Origin: Mycoemilia scoparia
Lineage: Eukaryota; Kickxellomycota; Kickxellomycetes; Kickxellales; Kickxellaceae
Assembly: GCA_027575805.1 (NCBI GenBank)
Contig: JANBPU010000163.1
Location: 1-36,226, forward strand
DNA: 36,226 nt
Direction: 5' to 3'
Shown: positions 10,101-16,900 of the stretch, one piece after another
How positions within the stretch are numbered: position 1 is the first letter of the stretch
How the letters are laid out: each line of letters opens with the position of its first letter
Program-made: the position numbers and the translations under genes
The notes under the pieces: model-generated
Databases searched by the model: none
Seen by the model: the letters and a program-made list of their open reading frames with translations, nothing else
Told to the model about the DNA's origin: nothing

Positions 10101-11625
10101 TGTTCAGACCAAGGTATAATGGTCTATGCAGAGTTTGTAGTATTTCTGGTGTACAACGCAAAAGTTCTGGATGTTTAACAATGGGTTGCTGAAATGGTGG
10201 TAATGAGTCTTTAGACCCATCACCTGATCTCTTAATAATACGTTGCTCATTCCATTGTTGGAGTCCATTCTGTAACCGTTCTTCAAAAGTAAGTTGCTGA
10301 AGTGCCGATGGACAATCATTGGAGCTGATCTTCTTGACAGCCTTCTTGAATGTTTCCAAGATCTCCAAGGTTTCATCATCAACTTCATGATCGGAGGCTG
10401 TTGATGCTCTACGGCCAGATTTGAGGGGCTGCTGTGGTTGCTTAGAATTGGCAGTCGACATCTTACGTTTGCGACTCCCCTTACGTCCAACTCCTCTGGT
10501 TCTTGAGGAACTCCTTCCACTTCTGCCACTCGATTTCTCGGGAATGCTACCACTATTACCATCAGTCTTGTGTGGATTATAATTACCATGATGACCTCTA
10601 TTTACAGCAGCTGAAATCGCGTCGGCAGCAACCGCAGCTGCCTTTCTCTGACGAACATATGATCCAGACAAATTAACTGTCTCTGGGGACAGGCCTCTGA
10701 TGGAAGATTTCGAATACCCATGTTTATCGTATTTGCTTTCACTCTCAACAAAGTCACTACTAATATTAGTATTATTATTATTATTATGATCCAAATTATC
10801 TGATGATCCTGACGTTACAGAGCTGTCTGAGCTGCCGCTTTTACTACTACTGCTTTCATTATCACTACCATCATTATGGTGATCTCCATGGTTTTTAGCA
10901 CTATTACTAATAGTAGTGGACTTGGATTCGGAAGCATTGCGTGATCTACGTTCTCGTTGCCATGCAGAGATCAATTCACTCCGTAACAACGCGATAACCG
11001 GCTCAATGACTTGATCTGACTTATTGAAGTGAATACCATCCTTTTCCATAAGTCGTTCACCAAGTAGCCTTTGTGGATCATCTTTAGTAAGTCGGACTCT
11101 ACATGCTGTCCATCCATTAACCGCCACGCGACTTTCTGAGGATTTTGTTGTAGTGGCTGGAGCCGATCCTCGCCTACTGATATTATTGGTTGATCCATTT
11201 TCGTCCTCAACTGCCATTTCGTCAAATTTGCCTTCATTCCCACCAACACTATTTTTATTGCTATTTGAAAGACTTTCGCGACGAGACAAACTGCGTTGAG
11301 CCTTAACTTGAGCTCTGGTCATTTTGCAAACCGATGTAGCCCAAGCCGATGGAGTTTCATATTCGCTTCCCATATGCTGTTCGCCAATAGGCCTGATAAA
11401 GTCAGGAGGCAAATGAGTCCAGTCAGGTATTAAGGTACCATAGTTTGTGACTCTGGCTATATAATGCTGGTTATATGTCAGGATCGACCCTTCGCGCAGT
11501 AGTCCACATTGCACCAAATGTAATATGGAAATTTTGCCATTCGCGGGAGGAACGAAATTCGAAGCATCGGTTAAAAAGGCAGGGCTATTATCGTCTTTTT
11601 TTGAAGATGATGATGATGATGACAT
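7117..11625 (-). CDS. RAMA-PHD-ePHD-FYRN/FYRC protein, SET-less trithorax/MLL-like
   Basis: A 1502-residue nuclear chromatin protein in one exon. ATG 11625 is the first Met after an upstream in-frame stop. Order of domains: Ser run (2-8); RAMA domain (about 33-180), with ILHLVQCGLLREGSILTY, an ARVTNYGTLI hairpin, the ETPSAWATSV signature and a NGWTACRV segment after an insertion; a basic disordered region (225-410); a zinc cluster (517-753) in MLL1 layout. Cross-brace Cys/His are at 517, 520, 530, 533, 538, 541, 555, 558; then 561-608; then CIECGST, a W..DF..CGDC stretch (678-688) and CPLCLHTYSDDE...CWVHVTC (698-728), very like MLL1 PHD3. An extended PHD spans about 883-1031 (CALCGLCGD, GRLLPF, CGMCGRLGATVRCC, LCPPH). 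An FYRN-like stretch (about 1068-1150) and an FYRC-like stretch (about 1170-1290, ending FLGLSRQAFGDGLRS) follow, then a low-complexity Gln-rich tail. There is no bromodomain and no SET. Inferred role: a reader/scaffold, possibly linked to 6mA and H3K4 methylation. Confidence 0.85.
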   Translation of the reverse strand: MSSSSSSSKKDDNSPAFLTDASNFVPPANGKISILHLVQCGLLREGSILTYNQHYIARVTNYGTLIPDWTHLPPDFIRPIGEQHMGSEYETPSAWATSVCKMTRAQVKAQRSLSRRESLSNSNKNSVGGNEGKFDEMAVEDENGSTNNISRRGSAPATTTKSSESRVAVNGWTACRVRLTKDDPQRLLGERLMEKDGIHFNKSDQVIEPVIALLRSELISAWQRERRSRNASESKSTTISNSAKNHGDHHNDGSDNESSSSKSGSSDSSVTSGSSDNLDHNNNNNTNISSDFVESESKYDKHGYSKSSIRGLSPETVNLSGSYVRQRKAAAVAADAISAAVNRGHHGNYNPHKTDGNSGSIPEKSSGRSGRSSSRTRGVGRKGSRKRKMSTANSKQPQQPLKSGRRASTASDHEVDDETLEILETFKKAVKKISSNDCPSALQQLTFEERLQNGLQQWNEQRIIKRSGDGSKDSLPPFQQPIVKHPELLRCTPEILQTLHRPLYLGLNNNEQHLVLCSLCCSGGNDLLLCKSCSEYYHPFCVGLTAEISINDFSCPTCSSCQACHQLDPAPSLLECDECGQNIHATCSRQKDIAENIQKYQRWVCDACLLCIECGSTINEIIEKMSPNSRNQRKASLSSASTTSYSSSHHHHNSHKNSSNSGHKGASHYTKTNIKVRWEFDFQVCGDCSDAINQAEICPLCLHTYSDDENASPMVCCDGCSCWVHVTCDSKITASVYDSLIDDEDAPYACSLCRGGDEQWPSTIVPVCLRKDGKIKIKKDPDSLDTADTDHVINRPKTTRSTTWPAQLSSGSAPHPPPAARSPSTSDAEMAGLLLCLTHSDVRFENPAIAYSIPELEKRFALPKSPTADRNSADKLFKLTRMCALCGLCGDSNAKGPYALGRLLPFELPNNTTQWAHVECVAWSWGPRSVSSLQGQQQKQQLSYTQFTDISAALQQVSSSNCGMCGRLGATVRCCAPIQCTHSSYHLPCLLLASAMNTPNTNTSGSMNLGKSPLGVPVVSREWRRALCPPHSPEFRGYLPTEGSVTSACYASMRVDIQSMPPRSLHNISCKVGMLYVQEWGSVLVVNSGDNSGGNNEWKRISSSTASSSNVHNNNSNNNGGRLVLATADFPQWALPPGIVCDRYIFACGGWLRLRFESLLPVDLSDCSVDSPYSVKLSKDTYVSFSVKWRITVTEGGTSATGSYINPQYQYSGAGKNGELQINSNSNPLYVDTAPSIRELVVKMANNILPNNHPISMLAKSRPYLFLGLSRQAFGDGLRSQVNGYQDLCQWAGQARNKGIKYDNLGHGSKKISRPRPRSRAPSNLDILIGHQSGGYGGNGEHSNNHGHYHQPSSALTSPMLRLSAMTLSTPTMPEPKPLLAAAAMTSSSTTTASSSPPLFYSTTTIQEEHQLSFKPEPLAMLTNETKKTENYISRNLAMLPSHPESDGGINNNSNDSSENSAIHGNVGSNLPIHNYTHKSQPLNKEPQQPQQQQQTSFVAAS

Positions 11626-13217
11626 GGACGATGAAGGTAGTTTTTTGGTATTGAATAATGTATCTTTCGTTGCCTTTGGCTTTGCGATTCAAATTGGAAA
11701 ATATTGGTGATACTATTGATTTGTCTTCTGTGTGGTTTGGCTTGCCTTGTTTTCACAGCTACGTTATTGTTCTTGGTTTTGTGGTTATTGTTGTGTTAGA
11801 TGCCAGTCTTGTAAATTAATTTGTAGTACTCTATTTTTGCTCGAGAAATTTCAAAATGTCATTAGACAGGGGACAACAGGCTCAGAAGCAGATTCAGAAG
11901 CGCGTGCGTGTGTATGCTGAAGCAAGTATTTAAATATACCACGGCGGCTAACCAGGCGAATCTAAAACAATGGATAAGTAGTATATGGGGAATTACAAAG
12001 GCTTCTCTTTTGCTCGAATGCGTGTTTGAAATGCAAAAATGAGTTGAAAGCGTGATTCACAGCACCCCACAAATTCGAAGTTTTTTATGCGCGAACAATA
12101 TAGTATCCAGAACACGGAAGGCGCTATGGACCCGAACTCGGTTAAAGCTTTTTAGCACTTTATAAAACTTTCTGGGTTAGCGTGGAATTACTCTAGTACC
12201 AGTGAATGAGTGAGCAAATGCGAGAATGACTGCTACCGCTATGCGCGTATGTGTATTTATTCTTTAAAGTTCCAATGAAATGGACTTATCGAATTATAAC
12301 AAAGGACGCTGAATCACAGGCTATCAGCGACGCAGGGATATTTATGTGTCTTTGTACAAGAATGGTTGTCGATTATTATAATTTTGGTAACAATGGCGCG
12401 TCTCTTCACGCTTCTCACCCTCCTTGGTTAAAGGAAAACGACTCTTCGAAAAAGCAATGTATGTGTGTGTGTGTATATACACGGAATAAATGTGTGTTTA
12501 GAGTAATATCAAAAGGTATGTATGAGGGTAGAAAGGTTAAGTGGGCGTTATAAGCAATTTAAAGAAGAGGAGAGGAAGAACAATATTGTCAAACTAGAGA
12601 GAGGCGAACAAGTAAATTCCACCAAAAACTAAACTGGGGAAGCACACACACATATTCACTGAAAACAGCGCTTGATTCCTTCTCTTTATTAATAATGCTC
12701 TGGTATTATTCTTTTGTGGGTAGCAGCAGCACAACAAGAGGATCAGCATAAGCAGTACTCTATTTTATTGCTCCTTCTTGGGTCCAAGCACTCTGCTTTG
12801 AATTGCGATGTCTACCCACACCCGCACATATACACGAAACACACTCACTGACTGTGAACTTGGTTTGATCCTAAAATTAACTTGTTTGTAGAACTAGGCA
12901 CTCTTAATTTGATCTTGCTGCCCCCTAATTTTTCATTTTGGGTCCTTTGACTCTCACTAAGAGATTATTCAAATGTGGCTGATAACAACAAGCTTGACTA
13001 CAAGCATAGTAGCTTGGTTTGATCAAACCGCAGAGCGCTCTTTACTTTCGCTTTCCTTTATACATTTATACATACCAATTTAAAGGTAATTTAAGATAAT
13101 TCAGCTTAGCCACCCTCATTGCCTGGGTCTCGATTTTACTCCTACCTCTGGATTTACAAATCACGAACAATCAAGACCCCTTCTTTTCTCCCTTATAATT
13201 CACAATTTTTCTTATAC

Positions 13218-13256
<39 letters not shown>

Positions 13257-13317
13257 AATTACTAATTTTCTATCATATGAATCACATAGAAATCCGAAAT
13301 ATATACACAAATATAAA
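11626..13317. promoter_or_regulatory. Divergent intergenic region, RAMA-trithorax / QCR8
   Basis: This 1.7-kb region separates two divergently transcribed genes and must hold both promoters. I see no supported coding region: the longest plus-strand frame (12251-12553, 100 codons) is GT-rich low-complexity sequence without a domain. GT/CA microsatellite patches occur near 12460-12480, 12645-12655 and 12820-12845, and a TA tract lies close to QCR8. Exact promoter elements cannot be assigned from sequence alone. Confidence 0.5.
13219..13254. repeat. (TA)18 microsatellite upstream of QCR8
   Basis: An uninterrupted TA dinucleotide tract of 36 bases ends 63 bases before the QCR8 start codon. At this distance it probably lies in or beside the core promoter or 5' UTR and could vary in length between strains. 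Confidence 0.95.
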
Positions 13318-13584
13318 ATGGGTGGAACACCATCAGGTTGGTGGGGCGCTTTTCCCGGCCCCAAGGTTCGCGGTATCACTACTTACATGCTTTCCCCATA
13401 TGAATTGAAGGCCAACCACAACCTTTTCGCTAAGGGTACTTTCAACATGTTCCGTCGTGTTGTTCGCCAATTGCCTTACCTTGTTCCCGCTGGTCTTTTG
13501 TACTGGGGTACTCTTTCATATGGAAAGAAGAAGCACGACTATCTTAGCAGTAAGGCTGGACATGCTGAAGCCGAGGGCCACTAA
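13318..13584 (+). CDS. QCR8: Cytochrome bc1 complex subunit 8 (QCR8)
   Basis: An 88-residue homologue of the small ubiquinone-binding subunit of mitochondrial complex III, which packs against cytochrome b in the inner membrane. The N-terminus GWWGAFPGPKVRGITTYMLS matches the family signature (GWWG, GPK, KGITSY, SPY). A central basic stretch (FRRVVRQ) precedes one membrane segment (about residues 50-67, LPYLVPAGLLYWGTLSYG). The tail YLSSKAGHAEAEGH matches the yeast end (YLYSKAGREE). The length is typical (yeast 94). There is no cleavable presequence, as expected for the family. It is a single exon with GC-richer, well-ordered codons, consistent with high expression. It converges on RPA190 with 328 bases between the stops. 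Confidence 0.97.
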   Translation: MGGTPSGWWGAFPGPKVRGITTYMLSPYELKANHNLFAKGTFNMFRRVVRQLPYLVPAGLLYWGTLSYGKKKHDYLSSKAGHAEAEGH

Positions 13585-13912
13585 TTCTCCATCGCGCCAT
13601 CTTTAGTATAGTATATTATATTATAGATGGTAAAAGGGCTTTTAGCTTGTTTCAAAGATTAAATTTTATACCACATACACAGACTTGAAAATAGATAGAT
13701 TCATATTAGACCAACAAGTTGTGCTTGAAATTTATTACATATCATTCTATGCTTTTATGCTACCTTGGATCAAAATTATATTGATATTTTTGTGTTTTAT
13801 TTTTGATGAATTCAAACGCATAATTTTGAGCAACAGCAGGGCGCTGTAGCTATTTTAATAGTAATAATAGAAACGAATTTAATGAAATAAAGTGATAGAT
13901 AGAAATAGAAAA
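13585..13912. other. Convergent 3' intergenic region, QCR8 / RPA190
   Basis: A 328-base AT-rich region between two converging stop codons. It must carry both 3' UTRs and polyadenylation signals. Several A-rich AATAAA-like stretches are present but none can be singled out. Confidence 0.5.
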
Positions 13913-16900
13913 CTAAAGGTTCATCAAAACGTCGAACGATCCAGTTCCACCAACAAATGGCTGACCAACCACAACTCTAGCACTAGGATTGTTCAGATTA
14001 TCATAGTCGCCTCTAAGAACCGCATCAGTCAAGAACTTGCATGTGGTTTCGAAACTCATCTTGGCAAAAGGACTGACATTGCTCTGGATACCTGTTCTGT
14101 TAAATGGCTTGTAGCCGCCCTCAAAGGTCATGTAATCAGCAACCAAGCCAATGTGACGGTTATCAACACCAATACCATAGGCATCGAACACATTGAACAC
14201 CTCCCGTTGGATACTGGCACGAGCGGCCTCAACACCATAGGTCAAGAGCATGCCACCGATGTCATTGGTCCGCAATCTTTCCAAATCGGTCCATGGCTCA
14301 AGTTTGGTGGTGTTGTCCTTTTCGTTTGTAAGTGGGAGCAGGGCTCTTTCCCAAATGCTGTGAAGACTAGATCCTTCAGTCTGCAAACATGTCTCGGTGT
14401 CTTTTTCGGAGGCCTTGGCTTTGACCAGACATCTGTCAATTCCTGGTGTCTCACGCACAACTGTCATCTTGGCAACTGTTTCGGCAATGTTGACCATGAG
14501 AATCTTGGGTGTCTTGGCTGGGAACTCAAGAATGATCTCGCACCAGCTTCCCTTATCAGTGTCGCCAGACTTACGGCTAGGCTTGCGTTCAGGTTGGAAT
14601 GTGTAGCCAGAAACATGGGTAAAGCGGTCGATTATATCAGCTTCGCGGACATTGATATTCTTAAGACCAGTGTTGTCTTCAACTTCACTGTCACTATCGG
14701 TGTGCGAGTTCTTGTTACCTTTCGATGATGCAGCAGCAGCAGCAGCATCCAAGGCCTTGAGCTCATCGCCAAGTTCTTCAAGAGTAGCAGCGGCGTTTTC
14801 GTTTTCATTATCAGACTCTTCATCATCATAGGTGGCCTTCTGTCTGCGGCGAGAGTTGACTTTAGAGTCAGTAGCGTCTCCATCAACGTTATCATCGTCT
14901 TCAACCTCGTCGTCATCGTCATCTACATCATGCTGGCGGCCTGCTGAAGACTTCTTGGTGCCATCATCCTCACCGTCATCACCATTGGCAGCAGAGCTCT
15001 TCTTTGACAAGGGAACGCCAATATCAGGCATATCAAATTCGCCTTCACCTTCTTCCCCACCTGCCGTCGTCGATTTCTTGTAGGACTTCTTCAAGTCTTT
15101 GGCAATGCTACGCTCCATATTGGCCAAGAATTGGTTAGACAATGCATCTTCAATATCCTTGCGCTTAAGATTGTACTCAGCCTCAAGCTCAGTCATTGGG
15201 AACAGCTGTATCTTGATACGGAACTGTCTGGTTCTTCCAATTGCATCACCACTACCACCTGTTCTTCCACCCGAGAATAGCTTGCCACCACGGTGAGCAG
15301 ATTGACTAACCAGTTTCTCATATACCTCGATGTAGTCAACAATATCTGACATTCTGACTTTAGATAGTGACTGGGCAATGATCTTGGCCTGTTCCTTACC
15401 AATGGATGACAACAGGGGCAAAATCATACTGGGAGTCTTGGGTGTCATTGAAGCAGTCATGACAATTTCACGCAGACGGGGAATACCGAGAGTAACGTTA
15501 GCAGCACCGTGACCAGCCAAGTGGAAAGTGTTGAGTGTCATTTGAGTAGATGGCTCACCAATAGACTGGGCAGCCAACAAGCCAACAACTTCGCCCGGCT
15601 CGACGAGCGATTTCATGTAGTTGAGCAATTGAAGAGTCATAAAGTTCTTGGAGCTGCATTCCTTGACAACTTTGAGTGGTGGTGTTTGAGCAAGTCTGGT
15701 AAGCTGTTGACCCAAAGCGGTAGGCATTTTGGCATAGTCATTATCAATCTCAGTATCTTTGTCAGCCTTGGATGGAGCATCAGCAGATTTATCTTTACTA
15801 GATGCTAGTACCAACTTATCAGGATTACCACGGATATATTCATCAAGTTCTCTATAAAACTTGTCACTAACAGAGCCAAGATATCTGGATGGATTGTAAA
15901 TCGACAATGCGGGATCGTACTTGTTCAACTTCTTGCCTGACTTCTTGGCCACCTTCTTGGAATATGATGAAGCCACTCCATCATCCAACACGTGAGCCGC
16001 ACTACGAGGTCTCAACTTATCACGCAGGGCCCGGTAGTTAGCTGCGGCAAAGTCAAATTTTTTCAAATACTTTTGTTTACCAACATCCAATGCATCTTCA
16101 CCATAATGGAACTGTACAATTGATCCATCAGAATCACGAACCGAATAATCATAGTGGACTCTCAATCCTTCCAAATGTTTAATCAAGCAACGCTGCAGAT
16201 AACCGGAGTTGGCCGTCTTGACAGCCGTATCGATAAGACCTTCACGACCAGCCATACAATGGAAATAAAATTCCTGGGGATGCAAACCAGTCAAGAATCT
16301 GTCTGCAATAAATCCACCAGCACGGGCTGATGAATCAAATGGTACAAACGATGGTAGAGATTTTCCAGACACCATGATGGGGACACGACGGCCTTCCAAA
16401 CTCTGTTGACTCAAACAGCACGAAATTTGCGAGAAATTGACGTTACTTCCCTTGGCTCCAGATGATGTCATTACCAAGAATCTGTTCTTGGGGAATCCGA
16501 TCAACAAGTTTCCGGGCAATGTGGCTTTCAGCAACTTGTCTGCTACATTACTTTTGGTGGCATCACTCATCAACATATCAAGCATAGCCAACTTGTTATC
16601 GTGTCGTAAAACTTCCTCCATACGTTTGCGGTACTCGTTAGCTAACCCAGGATCATTATATCCAACCTTTTCAGCATGTTCCTTGAGGCCAATATATTCA
16701 TATGCAACTTCTGTGCCAAGTCCCTTAGCGGCATCAATAATTTTGCGTCTAACTTTATCGCCTTCAGGAGTAAGTCTAAGATCATCCATACGACACGAGA
16801 ATCCTGCCAACTGGAAGAATTTGATCAGCAATCTTGAAATAATTGTCAGCATCCGGCCAGCATGTTGTGGAGTGTATAGTTCATAGATAGCGTGAACTAG

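Noticed and set aside
12251..12553. 100-codon plus-strand open frame between the RAMA-trithorax gene and QCR8
   Set aside because: It has low-complexity GT-driven composition, no domain and no splice or context support. It is likely a chance frame in a promoter region.
13892..14728. 278-codon plus-strand open frame opposite RPA190
   Set aside because: It is an antisense shadow of the well-conserved C-terminal part of RPA190, and its translation has no recognisable domain.
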